This document shows, one piece after another, positions 1-8,165 of a stretch of DNA of 64,000 nucleotides. Origin of the DNA: JAHEEL01 sp963700375 (lineage in GTDB: Bacteria; Actinomycetota; Acidimicrobiia; Spongiisociales; UBA5794); contig CAVOXF010000003.1 in the NCBI GenBank assembly GCA_963700375.1, positions 1 to 64,000 on the forward strand, in the 5' to 3' direction. Under the pieces are notes generated by a model, which was given only the letters and a program-made list of their open reading frames with translations, had not been told where the DNA came from and searched no databases. Position 1 is the first letter of the stretch, and the number at the start of each line of letters is the position of its first letter. The position numbers and the translations under genes were made by a program.

Positions 1-109
1 CTACCCACATCTGGGCGGCCTGACCTCGCAGAACGACTATCTCATCCCTGGGTCCGGAATGCGTCGCTCTCGGAGTTCGCGCATGGCCGAGTTCGACCCG
101 AACCCGTGA

Positions 110-226
110 GACAAACCAGCCGTGCTGTTGTGCCGCTTGACCTGGAATCACCCGCTCGTCGATGGGAACAAGCGAGCCGCATGGGCCGCGCTCGTATTGT
201 TGGTCGACCTCAACGGGGGAAGGCGG
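110..226 (+). pseudogene. Fic/Doc-family toxin fragment (death-on-curing type)
   Basis: Reading from about position 143 gives WNHPLVDGNKRAAWAALVL, which contains the Fic/Doc signature H-P-x-x-D-G-N-K-R followed by the hydrophobic helix typical of Doc proteins. The frame is closed by a TGA at 107-109, so no start codon or N-terminal part exists, and the similarity stops near 226, where an IS110-type remnant begins on the other strand. Known Doc toxins are about 125 residues and modify EF-Tu; only about 35 residues survive here. I infer a dead toxin gene truncated by an insertion. No antitoxin gene is visible in the window. Confidence 0.5.
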
Positions 227-245
227 TGCCCCCCGGGGCACTTCC

Positions 246-535
246 TGTTCGGCTGGTCAGTGGCAAGGTGGCGGTAGACGACATCGGGGAGGCGTTGCTC
301 CAATGACCGTATCGCTTCCTCGCTCGTCGTGCCCTCACCAGCTTGCGTTCGTCGACGATGCGGCCTCGGGATGCTGGGATAGCGCAGTTGGGTGATGGCG
401 ATGCGGTGGATAGCGTGGTTGAGCATCCTGCAGCCAAACCCGTTGCCCAATCAGTCGCCCTCTTCTCGGTGGCACTGAACGCTGCTGGGGTCGACCTCGA
501 CGGACTGGCTCCGGTCGGTCGAAACGGCCCACGCT
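246..535 (-). pseudogene. IS110-family transposase C-terminal remnant
   Basis: On the minus strand, about 450 down to 250 reads as the C-terminal transposase domain of IS110/IS116/IS902 elements. Recognisable pieces are MLNHAIHRIAITQLRYP and, about 20 residues later, EEAIRSLEQRLPDVVYRHL. In the same frame further upstream (about 535-455) the pattern S-V-E-V-x-P-S-S resembles the segment before the conserved G-N-R motif, but a TGA at about 453 interrupts it and the N-terminal RuvC-like half is missing. It is therefore a truncated, inactive remnant. It overlaps the downstream edge of the Doc fragment, which suggests it inserted there. Confidence 0.55.
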
Positions 536-593
536 CTCGCGAGACGGAGATCGTTGGTGCGGTCGACTTCCGCAACGGCGGGCGGGCGATCAT

Positions 594-813
594 CGTCGTC
601 TATGACCCAGCAGTCGTGGTGTGCGTCGAGGTCGAGTTCTGGAGTGGCGTCGAGGACGCGCCAGGAACGTGGCCGCGACAGTAGACATTCGGACCATCGT
701 CAGTGCCCATCCAAGCATCGGTGCACGGTGTGGAACAAGACTCCAAAACAGCCCAAACCTGCTGACTCGCGGTTTGGACGCGGTATGGAGGTCACTTCGA
801 CGATCCCGGACGC
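594..813. other. Non-coding or degenerate stretch
   Basis: I see no convincing gene in this stretch between the transposase remnant and the tRNA terminator. Short open frames exist on both strands but none resembles a known protein or has a ribosome binding site. It is probably decayed DNA belonging to the same graveyard as the Doc and IS110 fragments. Confidence 0.4.
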
Positions 814-850
814 AAGAAAACCCTTGGGAGATGTGGGATTCCCAAGGGTT
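814..850 (-). terminator. Rho-independent terminator of the initiator tRNA
   Basis: A perfect 11-bp stem (819-829 pairs with 840-850, core CCCTTGGGA) has a 10-nt loop. On the minus strand it is followed by TTTTCTT, the expected U-rich tail. It lies 8 nt downstream of the tRNA 3' end. Confidence 0.85.
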
Positions 851-857
851 CTCTTCG

Positions 858-931
<74 letters not shown>

Positions 932-948
932 TCGTTGTGGACGCCCGA

Positions 949-977
949 AGTATACGAACGTGCGGACCGTATCGCAT
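949..977 (-). promoter_or_regulatory. Putative promoter of tRNA-fMet
   Basis: On the minus strand TATACT (949-954) is a near-consensus -10 box about 17 nt upstream of the mature tRNA 5' end. A weak -35 candidate, ATGCGA (972-977), sits 17 nt further upstream. This is pattern matching only. Confidence 0.45.
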
Positions 978-1005
978 CGTCGATCGCTGCCCGGGAACGC
1001 CGACT

Positions 1006-1776
1006 CTACTGCGCTGTCCAGCCGCCGTCGACGACGAGGATGTGGCCCGACACCATGGCGCCGGCCGGCGAGGCCAGGTAGAGCACGGCCGCGGCGACAT
1101 CGGTGGTAGTGCCAACGCGGCCGATCGGCAGGCGGCTCAGCACCCCTTCGAGATACTCGGGCTGGTCCAAGCGCTCCGCCGTACCCGGCGTGTAGATGAA
1201 CGTCGGCGCCACCGCGTTCACCGTCACCCCGCGGCTCGACCACTCCAATGCCAGGACCTTGGTCAACAAGTTCACGCCACCCTTGCTTGCGCAGTAGACG
1301 GCGTGCTCACGGATCCCCACCACGCCGGCCTGTGAACTCATGTTGATGATCCGCCCGGAACCCTGCTCGAGCATGATGCGACCGGCGGCCTGGCAGGCGA
1401 AGAACAACCCGCGCAGATTGACGTCCATCATGTCGTCCCAGTCGGATTCGGTCACATCCTCGGCCGGATGGTTGGCCCCGAGGCCGGCGTTGTTCACGAG
1501 CACGTCGAGCGACCCGAAGTGGCCTCGAACCCGTTCAAGGGCCTCCCCGATCTGTGCGACATTGCACACGTCGAGTTCCACGACGAGCGCCGTTCCCCCG
1601 TCGGTTCGGATCTCGGCCACCAACTGCTGGAGAGCGTCGACATCGCGCGCCGCCACCGCAACCGAGGCACCCGCGTCAGCGAGCGCCTTGGCGAGATCCC
1701 ATCCGATGCCCTTGCTCGCCCCGGTGACGAGGGCGACTTGTCCGTCAAGGCGGAAGTCAGGGTATTCCATGTGCAC
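1006..1776 (-). CDS. SDR-family NAD(P)-dependent oxidoreductase
   Basis: A 256-residue classical short-chain dehydrogenase/reductase. The N-terminal Rossmann fold has TGASKGIG (residues about 19-26), followed by the NNAG motif, a catalytic serine in the INMSSQAG strand and the YxxxK pair in YCASKGG. The C-terminus has the usual LASPAGAMVSGHILVVDGG segment. It resembles gluconate 5-dehydrogenase/3-oxoacyl-reductase-like SDRs acting on sugars or hydroxy acids; the exact substrate cannot be told from sequence. The start is ATG at 1776, with a second ATG two codons later. It lies 41 bp downstream of the ACT-domain gene on the same strand, so the two are probably co-transcribed. Confidence 0.85.
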   Translation of the reverse strand: MHMEYPDFRLDGQVALVTGASKGIGWDLAKALADAGASVAVAARDVDALQQLVAEIRTDGGTALVVELDVCNVAQIGEALERVRGHFGSLDVLVNNAGLGANHPAEDVTESDWDDMMDVNLRGLFFACQAAGRIMLEQGSGRIINMSSQAGVVGIREHAVYCASKGGVNLLTKVLALEWSSRGVTVNAVAPTFIYTPGTAERLDQPEYLEGVLSRLPIGRVGTTTDVAAAVLYLASPAGAMVSGHILVVDGGWTAQ

Positions 1777-1817
1777 CAGTGTGCCACAGGCGCCGGGGGC
1801 CGAAGCTCCCGACGCGC

Positions 1818-2195
1818 CTACAGCCCGAACGCCTCCTTGGCGGCTTCCAGGTTGGCGACGCCGAGCATGGCCCGATCACCGGTCGCCATCGACATGAGGT
1901 ACACCCCCGCATCGGCGTCATACGCTGTGCGAGCGACCGCAGCAAGACCGCCGGGTCGATCCTCAACCGGGACGATGAGCACCTCTCGGACGTCGACAAT
2001 CAACAGTCCGGCCGCAGTGAGGACATCCTGGGTTCGCTGGTCGATCTCATCTTCGACGACGACATGGACGATCCGGTGGTGCTCCCGGGAGAACGACACA
2101 GCCGCCTCGATGTTGATCTCCGCATCTGCCAGCGCCTCCCAGACTTCCGGGACCGCACCACCCCGCTGCGGGATCATGATCGTGATATCTCTCAT
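1818..2195 (-). CDS. ACT-domain-containing protein
   Basis: A 125-residue protein made of two ACT-like halves. Residues 1-60 have an alternating beta-alpha pattern (ITIMIPQRGGAVPEVWEALA) and residues 65-125 contain the ligand-loop-like VPVEDRPGGLAAVARTAYDA typical of ACT modules, which bind small molecules, often amino acids. It has no catalytic domain, so it is probably a small regulatory or ligand-sensing protein. It is the first gene of a two-gene leftward unit with the SDR. The target is unknown. Confidence in the domain call is high; the function is not assigned. Confidence 0.75.
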   Translation of the reverse strand: MRDITIMIPQRGGAVPEVWEALADAEINIEAAVSFSREHHRIVHVVVEDEIDQRTQDVLTAAGLLIVDVREVLIVPVEDRPGGLAAVARTAYDADAGVYLMSMATGDRAMLGVANLEAAKEAFGL

Positions 2196-2302
2196 TCCAA
2201 CTCCTTCTCCGTCACCGCGTCGCTCGGCGATCGCGTCTGCTTCTGTCTCGAATCCAATCTTCGGTTGCGGCGGCCCGATCCGATGCTCGTTAGGCTCGCC
2301 GG

Positions 2303-2857
2303 GTGCGTCGTGTACTGATCCTCGTTGTGGTCGCCGCGGCTGCGGTGGCCGCGGTGTTCGTTCTCACCCGTCCCGATCCCGGTCCCACACTTCGGTTCGA
2401 TGCAACGGTTCCCGATGACCTCCGGGCGGTGGCCGTCGAGGCATGGGACGGGTTCGTGACAGCGCATCCGGCCCGCGTGGACTGCATTGCGCCGATCACC
2501 ATGAGCGCCGCATGGGAACTCGATGACCGTGCCGAGTACCGACCGGCAACTGCGACCGTGGTGATCCGTGTACCGGGGACCGCTCCGAATCTCACCAACG
2601 ACCTGACGCACGAGTTTGCGCACCACATGGAGTTCACGTGTCCCGACCATGAAGAACTCCGACCTGCCTTTCTCGCCGCCCAGGGGTTCCCGGCATCGGC
2701 CGAATGGTTCGACGGAGCTACGTGGGAGACCACGCCCTCCGAGCAGTACGCGGAAGCAACGACCGAGGTCGTTCTCGGTCGGCGGACCCGTCACGGCGGC
2801 ATCGTCCTCACCGACGAGGCCGTCGAGGCCGTCCGTCAATGGGGATCTCGGTCCTGA
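2303..2857 (+). CDS. Membrane-anchored putative zinc metallopeptidase (HExxH)
   Basis: A 184-residue protein with an N-terminal hydrophobic segment (VLILVVVAAAAVAAVFVL) that is probably a signal anchor. The rest is predicted extracytoplasmic. It contains THEFAHHMEF at about residue 102, a classical HExxH zinc site with the glutamate base, and an acidic region (EQYAEATTEV) that could supply the third ligand. The fold family is not recognised; it resembles short actinobacterial secreted zincins. The start is GTG at 2303 because no in-frame ATG precedes the hydrophobic segment; its Shine-Dalgarno is weak. It is divergent from the ACT gene and convergent with the ABC operon. Confidence 0.6.
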   Translation: MRRVLILVVVAAAAVAAVFVLTRPDPGPTLRFDATVPDDLRAVAVEAWDGFVTAHPARVDCIAPITMSAAWELDDRAEYRPATATVVIRVPGTAPNLTNDLTHEFAHHMEFTCPDHEELRPAFLAAQGFPASAEWFDGATWETTPSEQYAEATTEVVLGRRTRHGGIVLTDEAVEAVRQWGSRS

Positions 2858-2918
2858 ATACACCACGCTGAACGCTGTCCCTTCGCGTAGGTCACACCGT
2901 CGCCGATCGCAAGCGAGG

Positions 2919-2967
2919 CCGGTCGGGCGCGGGCTGCTCCAGTACTCAGCAGCCCGCGCTCGACCGG
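2919..2967 (-). terminator. Long stem-loop terminator of the cyclitol ABC operon
   Basis: A 20-bp inverted repeat (2919-2938 with 2948-2967, one mismatch) with a 9-nt loop lies between the convergent ends of the metallopeptidase and the ABC ATPase genes. There is no U tract, as in many actinobacterial terminators, and it could act in both directions. Confidence 0.65.
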
Positions 2968-2974
2968 CAACGGC

Positions 2975-3868
2975 TCATGAACCGTCCTGGTCCTCCCTCG
3001 GGATCTCACCGATCTCTATGAGTTCGGACTTGATCTCGCCGGCCGTCTCGGCAAACACCTCGGCGTCGGTTCCTCCATTCTGGGAGGCCAGCTCCAACTC
3101 GTGTTGCAGAACCTCGAGGTCGGCACCGCCGGCCATCATCTGCACGAGTTGCTCGAGCGGAAGGTCCTTCTTCGCATAGTCCCCGTAGACCTGCCCTCGG
3201 CGGAGGATGACAAAGTGGTCACCAACCGGATAGGCGTGCTGCGGATTATGGGTAATGAAGATCACACCGATCCCACGGTTCTTCGCCTGGAGGATGTACT
3301 TCAAGACGACTCCGGCCTGCTTCACGCCGAGCGCCGCGGTGGGCTCGTCGAGAATCAGCACCTTCGCTCCGAAGTAGACCGCACGGGCAATGGCCACGGA
3401 CTGACGCTCGCCACCCGAGAGGGTCCCAACCGTCTGGTCCGGATCACGGATGTCGATGCCCATCTTCGACATCTCTTGTTTGGTTGTCTCCTTCGCGAAC
3501 GTCGAATCGAAGGTCTTGAACGGCCCCCAACCTCTCGTCGGCTCCGAGCCGAGGAAGAAGTTCCGCCAGATGGACATGAGCGGGATCATCGCAAGGTCCT
3601 GGTAGACCGTTGCGATCCCCATCTCGAGTGCTTCTCGGGGCGAGTCAAAGGACTGCTCCACTCCGTCGAACAGGTACTCGCCTTCCGAGGCTTTGTGGAC
3701 CCCGGAGAGCACCTTGATCAGCGTGGACTTGCCGGCACCGTTGTCGCCGAGAAGGCACGTGACCTCACCGGCTCGCACGAACGCCGACACGTCTTGGAGG
3801 GCGATGACGCTGCCGAAGTACTTCGAAACGTTCTTGATTTCCAGGAGTGCAGTGCTGTTGGAAGTCAT
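2975..3868 (-). CDS. Sugar/cyclitol ABC transporter ATP-binding protein
   Basis: A 297-residue single-domain ABC ATPase. Walker A is GDNGAGKST (about residue 41), the signature is LSGGERQ (about 150), Walker B is VLILDEPTAAL (about 170), and the switch histidine is in FITHNPQHA. It belongs to the carbohydrate-uptake group that works with BPD_transp_2 permeases. Unlike RbsA, which has two fused ATPase domains, it has one, as in the fructose-type FrcA group. The acidic C-terminal tail of about 50 residues is extra. It is the last gene of the leftward iolG-iolE-lipoprotein-permease-ATPase operon and overlaps the permease stop by 4 bp (ATGA). I infer uptake of inositol or a related cyclitol from the neighbours. 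Confidence 0.9.
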   Translation of the reverse strand: MTSNSTALLEIKNVSKYFGSVIALQDVSAFVRAGEVTCLLGDNGAGKSTLIKVLSGVHKASEGEYLFDGVEQSFDSPREALEMGIATVYQDLAMIPLMSIWRNFFLGSEPTRGWGPFKTFDSTFAKETTKQEMSKMGIDIRDPDQTVGTLSGGERQSVAIARAVYFGAKVLILDEPTAALGVKQAGVVLKYILQAKNRGIGVIFITHNPQHAYPVGDHFVILRRGQVYGDYAKKDLPLEQLVQMMAGGADLEVLQHELELASQNGGTDAEVFAETAGEIKSELIEIGEIPREDQDGS

Positions 3869-4971
3869 CTTGACGCCGCCTTCTGCCGCACGTAGTTATT
3901 GAATATCACAGCGATCACGAGAACAACTCCCACAAAAACCTGGAACCAGTCTCCGTCGACACCGGTGATGATGATTCCCTGCTGCACCATGGCGAAGATC
4001 AATGCGCCGAAGCTGGCACCGATTGCCGAGCCGTAGCCTCCGGTCAGCAGCGTGCCGCCGACCACCACCGCGATGATCGCCTGGAATTCGAGTCCGAATC
4101 CGCGCAGAGTGTCCGCTCCGTTGAATTGGACGACCTGGATGGTTGCCACAAGGAACGCCGCGAATGCCGTCGTCATGAACAGACCGATCTTCACCCTGCT
4201 CACGGGGACACCGACGTTGCGCGCCGAGTTGGCGTCGCCACCTGCGCCGAAGATCCAGTTGCCCCACTTGGTGCGAAGCAGGACCCACGTCGCGAGGGCA
4301 GCAATCCCAAACCACCAGAGAATCGACACTCGGAAGCTCGCACCGAAGATGGTGAAGTCGGTGGCGAATATCTTGTCCGCGAGACTGGCCCCCGCTGCCT
4401 TGTCGAAATCGCCCAACTGCGTGCGATCCGTCCACATGCGGGTCAACGCAATCGTTAGACCCCGGAAGATGAACAACGTCGCCAGCGTGATGATGAACGA
4501 CGGAAGTTTCGTCGCGATCACCAGCGATCCATTGAAGAGCCCGATCAGGAGGGCGAAGATCATCGCAACGACGATCGCGGGCCACACTCCCCAACCGAAC
4601 CCTCCGCCTGAATCCGGGGTGATCAGCACCATGATGGTCATGCCGGCAAATCCGAGGATCGAACCGATCGAAAGATCGAACTCGCCACCGATCATGAGCA
4701 AGGCCGCTCCGACGGCCAGAATCCCGAGCGGTGCCGCTCGATTCATGATCGACGCGGTGGTCGCCCAACTGATGAAGTTGTTGTCGTATGCGATGATCGC
4801 GAAGAAGGCCCATACCAGGGCGGCTCCCACGATCGCTCCAAGTTCCGGCCGTGAGAGCAGTCTGGACAGACCGCTGACCTTCCTTACTCGTTCGTCAGCC
4901 GGGGGAGTCGAACCCGGCGGTGCCGTTTGCGCCGCTACCGCGTCTGGCGGAGGTCCACTGTTGGATGTCAT
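3865..4971 (-). CDS. Sugar/cyclitol ABC transporter permease
   Basis: A 368-residue inner-membrane protein with about ten hydrophobic segments of the BPD_transp_2 (ribose/xylose/inositol) family. Recognisable parts are the GGEFDLSIGSILGFAGM segment and the conserved GLTIALTRMW region. An N-terminal cytoplasmic Pro/Ala-rich extension of about 40 residues precedes the first helix. It should form a homodimeric channel with the ATPase encoded downstream, with which it overlaps by 4 bp. A strong hairpin separates it from the upstream binding-protein gene, so its expression is probably lower than that of the binding protein. Confidence 0.9.
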   Translation of the reverse strand: MTSNSGPPPDAVAAQTAPPGSTPPADERVRKVSGLSRLLSRPELGAIVGAALVWAFFAIIAYDNNFISWATTASIMNRAAPLGILAVGAALLMIGGEFDLSIGSILGFAGMTIMVLITPDSGGGFGWGVWPAIVVAMIFALLIGLFNGSLVIATKLPSFIITLATLFIFRGLTIALTRMWTDRTQLGDFDKAAGASLADKIFATDFTIFGASFRVSILWWFGIAALATWVLLRTKWGNWIFGAGGDANSARNVGVPVSRVKIGLFMTTAFAAFLVATIQVVQFNGADTLRGFGLEFQAIIAVVVGGTLLTGGYGSAIGASFGALIFAMVQQGIIITGVDGDWFQVFVGVVLVIAVIFNNYVRQKAASR

Positions 4972-5003
4972 GTCACCTTCCTCCGTCGATCAAGTGAATA
5001 CGT

Positions 5004-5034
5004 GTTGGGGGCCCGCCGACGGCGGGCCCCCAAC
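5004..5034 (-). terminator. Stem-loop between binding-protein and permease genes
   Basis: A perfect 14-bp inverted repeat (5004-5017 with 5021-5034, core GGGGGCCCGCC) with a 3-nt loop sits 11 bp after the lipoprotein stop codon. It has no U tract. Such structures usually stabilise the upstream mRNA or partly terminate transcription, giving more binding protein than permease. Confidence 0.7.
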
Positions 5035-5045
5035 CTCGACGGTTG

Positions 5046-6083
5046 CTAGCGGAGCCCCTGCTCCGAATAGCTGATCACATCGGCCGCGTTCTCCGCCGTA
5101 ACGAACTGCGGGCCGGTGAGGATGACCCTTTCGACGCTGCCCAGCGGCAGCGCACCGGTCTCCATGTACTGCGTCAACAGGACGATCGGCAGGTAACCCT
5201 GCAGATACTGCGCCTGGTCGATCGCAAACTCCATCTCGCCATTGCCGATGGCTTCGAGCACCTCGGGCGACATGTCGAAGGTCGCGAACTTGATCGTACC
5301 CAGCATGCCGTTTTCGGTGAGGGCTGCCAACGTCGGCAGTGCACCCGTGGGGCCGAGGGTCAGGATGCCGTCGACCGGATTGGCCTGCAACGCACCGCTG
5401 ACCGTCTCTTGAGCTCCCGTCGGATCCGCCAGGACAACCGGGATCACCGGAACGTCGACGCCGAGACCGTCCTCAAAACCCTGACAGCGAGCGTCGAGCG
5501 CCGCGTTGCCGACTTCCTGGTTGATACAGATGGCGCTGCCAACGCCGGCTGCAGCGAACTGCTGGCCAGCGAGCAGGCCAGCCGCGTACTCGGTCTGACC
5601 GACGTGCACGAGAACACCGAGCTCGGCAAAGACGTCGCTACCGGAGTTCATCGAGATCACCGGGATACCGGCGGCAACCGCTGCCCTGATCGAGTCACCG
5701 AGCGCGTCGGCATCGGGAATCGTCACCACGAGACCGTCCGGCTGTGACGCCACGGCGGCATCGATGATGTTGCTCATCTCGACCATGTCGAACGTGCCTG
5801 GCGATTGGTATTCGACGGTGACGCCCATGTCATCCGCTGCGGCGGCGACGCCGTTTGCTGCGACCGACCAGAACGGGTCGGATGCCTGTCCGTGGGAGAC
5901 GACCACGAAGCGGAGATCCCGCTGCGTGACCGCATCGCCTGAACCGGCCGTTGTTGTGGTCTCGACGGCATCGTCGCCGCCCGCCGCGGCCGCCGTCGTA
6001 GTTGTGTCGTCGCTGCTGCTCGAGCACGCGGCAACAATCATGGCAAACGCCATCAGAAGTGCAATCAGCACACTTCGTTTCAT
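5046..6083 (-). CDS. Sugar/cyclitol ABC transporter substrate-binding lipoprotein
   Basis: A 345-residue periplasmic-binding-protein-like lipoprotein (Peripla_BP_4 type, related to ribose and inositol binding proteins). The signal peptide ends in the lipobox IVAAC with Cys20 as lipid site, followed by a Ser/Thr-rich linker (SSSSDDTTTTAAAAGG). The mature part opens with the usual strand LRFVVVSHGQASDPFW. I place the start at ATG 6083, not further upstream, because it has a strong Shine-Dalgarno (GAGGAGGAAC) and begins exactly at the signal peptide. It lies between iolE and the permease in the leftward operon, so a cyclitol ligand is inferred. Confidence 0.9.
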   Translation of the reverse strand: MKRSVLIALLMAFAMIVAACSSSSDDTTTTAAAAGGDDAVETTTTAGSGDAVTQRDLRFVVVSHGQASDPFWSVAANGVAAAADDMGVTVEYQSPGTFDMVEMSNIIDAAVASQPDGLVVTIPDADALGDSIRAAVAAGIPVISMNSGSDVFAELGVLVHVGQTEYAAGLLAGQQFAAAGVGSAICINQEVGNAALDARCQGFEDGLGVDVPVIPVVLADPTGAQETVSGALQANPVDGILTLGPTGALPTLAALTENGMLGTIKFATFDMSPEVLEAIGNGEMEFAIDQAQYLQGYLPIVLLTQYMETGALPLGSVERVILTGPQFVTAENAADVISYSEQGLR

Positions 6084-6171
6084 TTGTGTTCCTCCTCTAT
6101 CCAACAATCGGCCCACCGGCGGTGGGTCCGGTTCCCCCAAACCTACGCTCCCGCGCAGGCACTGGGTGGTT

Positions 6172-7056
6172 CTATGTGAATGCGTTTCGTAGATACTCCA
6201 GACTGGTCCGCGCATCGGCGATCGGACCCATCCCTTCCTCCGGTTCCTCGTCGAGGACCAGATCTTGCTCGAGGACATACCAACCGTTGTAGCCGGATCG
6301 CTCCAACTCGGCGACGAAGCCGGCAATGTCGACATCGCCTTCGCCCAGAGGCTTGAAGATGCCGTCGATCACAGATTGCCGGAATGGTAACTCGCCGCTC
6401 CGCACCTGTTCGGCCATCTTGCCATCGACATCCTTGAGGTGCACATGGGACACGCGACCCTCGGCCGACTTGGCCACCTCGAGCGGGTCGCACCCACCGA
6501 GGAAGAGGTGGCCGGTGTCGAGGCAGAACTCGACGTCGCTGTCGGCAATCAACCGATCCATGTGGTGCGGTCGTTCGATCGCTGTGCCCCAATGCTGGTG
6601 CAACGCGGTCGCGAGGCCCTCTGCCCCGGCGATGTCGATGACCCCCTGGAGGTTCTTTACGAAGATCGGCCACTCTTCATCGGTCATGTCCATCGTTGTG
6701 TCGTAGCCCGGGTAGTGCGTCGTTGGCCCCAGAACGAGAACCTCTGAACCGCAACCTGCGAGCGTTGCCGCAGCACGTGCCACGTAGGCGAGTTGCTCAT
6801 CGGCCATGTCGTCGCGGTACAGAACGGCCGGCACGAAGCCACCGATGAGCGCGAGGCCGTGGCGGTCGAGCAGAACACGCAACTCCTCGGGATCGCTCGG
6901 CAAGTAGCCGTCCGGCCCCAATTCGGTGGCGTGGAGGCCGACCTCGTTCATTTCGGTCAGCACACGCTCGACGTCCATCAGGTGGCCCCAACCGGGTGAG
7001 CCGTCCACTCCCCACGTGATAGGGGCGCCGGCAACACGTGACATCACATCGCTCAT
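6172..7056 (-). CDS. iolE: IolE-like 2-keto-myo-inositol dehydratase (sugar isomerase fold)
   Basis: A 294-residue TIM-barrel protein of the AP-endonuclease/xylose-isomerase-like family. Features of IolE/MocC enzymes are ITWGVDG near the N-terminus, the TELGPDGYLP motif, the metal-site segments HQHWGTAIE, FCLDTGHLFLGG and SHVHLKDVDG, and the final YVLEQDLV with a metal-binding glutamate. IolE dehydrates 2-keto-myo-inositol to the trihydroxycyclohexanedione that IolD hydrolyses. The start at 7056 gives the typical length and overlaps the iolG stop by 4 bp (ATGA), implying coupled translation. An epimerase of the same fold is the main alternative, but the neighbours favour IolE. Confidence 0.85.
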   Translation of the reverse strand: MSDVMSRVAGAPITWGVDGSPGWGHLMDVERVLTEMNEVGLHATELGPDGYLPSDPEELRVLLDRHGLALIGGFVPAVLYRDDMADEQLAYVARAAATLAGCGSEVLVLGPTTHYPGYDTTMDMTDEEWPIFVKNLQGVIDIAGAEGLATALHQHWGTAIERPHHMDRLIADSDVEFCLDTGHLFLGGCDPLEVAKSAEGRVSHVHLKDVDGKMAEQVRSGELPFRQSVIDGIFKPLGEGDVDIAGFVAELERSGYNGWYVLEQDLVLDEEPEEGMGPIADARTSLEYLRNAFT

Positions 7057-8042
7057 ACGATCTCTTTCAGTTCGACTGGCCGGTGTTGTTCGCGAGACAG
7101 GTCGCACGCGACCGCAATTCGGAGCGCTTCGCGTGCATCCGCCGGGGTGCAGGGGCTGGCCAGGCGTCCCTGCGCGACTTCGATGAACACCCCGATCTCG
7201 TCCCGATAGGCGGGAGCAAATCGATCGAGGAAGGTCTTGGGCGTTGGCTCGACCGGCTCGACCACGCCGTGTTCGAGCGAGCGCAACGGGAGCGACGGTT
7301 CGAGACCTACCGAAACACTGTCCAGCGTCCCGAACAGTTCCATGCGCACGTCGTGCCCAACTGGATCGTGCCGGATGCCGGACATGAGCGTCCGCGTGCC
7401 GTCGGTCAGCGACAGAATCACCACACCGGTGTCAACCGGCCGGTCGGGCCCGAACTCCTCCGTCGTGGTGGTGTGTCCGTCGGCATACGCCGCGACAACC
7501 TCTTGCCCGGTGACGAACCGCAAGATGTCGAAATCGTGGATCTGCGTGTCACGAAAGATGCCCGTGTCGTGATAGCCCGGAGGCGGTGGGTCATAGTCAT
7601 GGGTGGTCGTACGAACCGAATACAGGTGGCCAAGCCGGCCTGAATCGACGAGTTCCTTGGCCGCGCGATAGCCGAAGTCAAACCGGCGCTGGAATCCGAT
7701 CTGCGCCGGGATGTTCAGCTCGCGGAGTCGCTCGACGACTTCGTCGGTCGTCGCCAGATCGGTTGCGATCGGCTTCTCGCAGAACACCGGAATGCCCTCC
7801 TCCGCGGCGAGGAGCATCATTTCGGCATGGACGCCGGTGGCCGCCGCAACGACCATCGCGTCGATGTATCCGATCATCGCTTTGGCGTCGGGAGCGACTC
7901 CGGCACCAATATCGCGAGCGACGATCTCGGCACGTTCGATGAGCGGATCGGTGACGATGACGGCGGTCACCTCAGGGTGATCTGCCAGAGTCTGAGCGTG
8001 GAAAGCGCCAATTCTCCCTGCGCCGATCAGCCCAACTCGCAC
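7053..8042 (-). CDS. iolG: Inositol 2-dehydrogenase-like oxidoreductase (Gfo/Idh/MocA)
   Basis: A 329-residue NAD-dependent dehydrogenase. The Rossmann motif is GLIGAGRIGAFHAQ, the catalytic lysine is in CEKP (about residue 95), and the active-site D-x-x-x-H pair is in DTQIHDFDILRFVTG. These are the marks of IolG-type inositol dehydrogenases, which oxidise myo- or scyllo-inositol to the inosose. It is the first gene of the leftward transporter operon. The GTG start at 8042 follows a good Shine-Dalgarno (GGAGAGG). It is clearly paralogous to the gene at 17189. Which inositol isomer each one uses cannot be read from sequence. Confidence 0.85.
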   Translation of the reverse strand: MRVGLIGAGRIGAFHAQTLADHPEVTAVIVTDPLIERAEIVARDIGAGVAPDAKAMIGYIDAMVVAAATGVHAEMMLLAAEEGIPVFCEKPIATDLATTDEVVERLRELNIPAQIGFQRRFDFGYRAAKELVDSGRLGHLYSVRTTTHDYDPPPPGYHDTGIFRDTQIHDFDILRFVTGQEVVAAYADGHTTTTEEFGPDRPVDTGVVILSLTDGTRTLMSGIRHDPVGHDVRMELFGTLDSVSVGLEPSLPLRSLEHGVVEPVEPTPKTFLDRFAPAYRDEIGVFIEVAQGRLASPCTPADAREALRIAVACDLSREQHRPVELKEIV

Positions 8043-8082
8043 ACTTACGTCCTCTCCGGATACACGCCATGGGAAGGTATCC

Positions 8083-8094
8083 AGCTAGATAGCT
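8083..8094. promoter_or_regulatory. Small inverted repeat beside the operator
   Basis: AGCTA-GA-TAGCT is a perfect 5-bp inverted repeat two bases upstream of the LacI-type palindrome in the divergent iol promoter region. A second short inverted repeat (ACACCA, 3 nt, TGGTGT) lies at 8128-8142. Either could be an accessory regulatory site; no factor is assigned. Confidence 0.3.
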
Positions 8095-8095
8095 G

Positions 8096-8107
8096 TGGAA
8101 CGTTCCA
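8096..8107. promoter_or_regulatory. LacI-family operator (perfect palindrome)
   Basis: TGGAACGTTCCA is a perfect 12-bp palindrome with the central CG typical of LacI/GalR-family operators. It lies in the only divergent promoter region of the cyclitol locus, where a bound repressor would affect both operons, and would overlap the -35 region of the rightward promoter. The LacI-family gene at the end of the rightward operon (19105-20106) is the obvious candidate to bind it. Confidence 0.65.
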
Positions 8108-8119
8108 ATGACTGGACGT

Positions 8120-8125
8120 TATACT
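8120..8125 (+). promoter_or_regulatory. Putative -10 box of the rightward cyclitol operon
   Basis: TATACT lies 40 bp before the ATG at 8166. A matching -35 box is poor and would fall in the LacI-type palindrome 18 bp upstream, which fits a repressor- or activator-dependent promoter. This is pattern matching only. Confidence 0.4.
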
Positions 8126-8165
8126 GCACACCAAGCTGGTGTCAAGCCACTCTGAAGGACTCCGC

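Noticed and set aside
240..306. A plus-strand reading PVRLVSGKVAVDDIGEALLQ that resembles the C-terminus of Doc toxins
   Set aside because: The antisense strand gives a much better IS110 transposase match (EEAIRSLEQRLPDVVYRHL), so the Doc-like reading is coincidental.
2192..2866. Minus-strand frame of 224 codons over the metallopeptidase
   Set aside because: It is a shadow of the plus-strand gene with no family similarity, no Shine-Dalgarno and Arg/Gly-rich composition typical of antisense frames in GC-rich DNA.
6084..6335. Longer version of the cyclitol-binding protein with 84 extra residues
   Set aside because: The extra part overlaps iolE and has no signal-peptide features; ATG 6083 has a strong Shine-Dalgarno right before the signal peptide.
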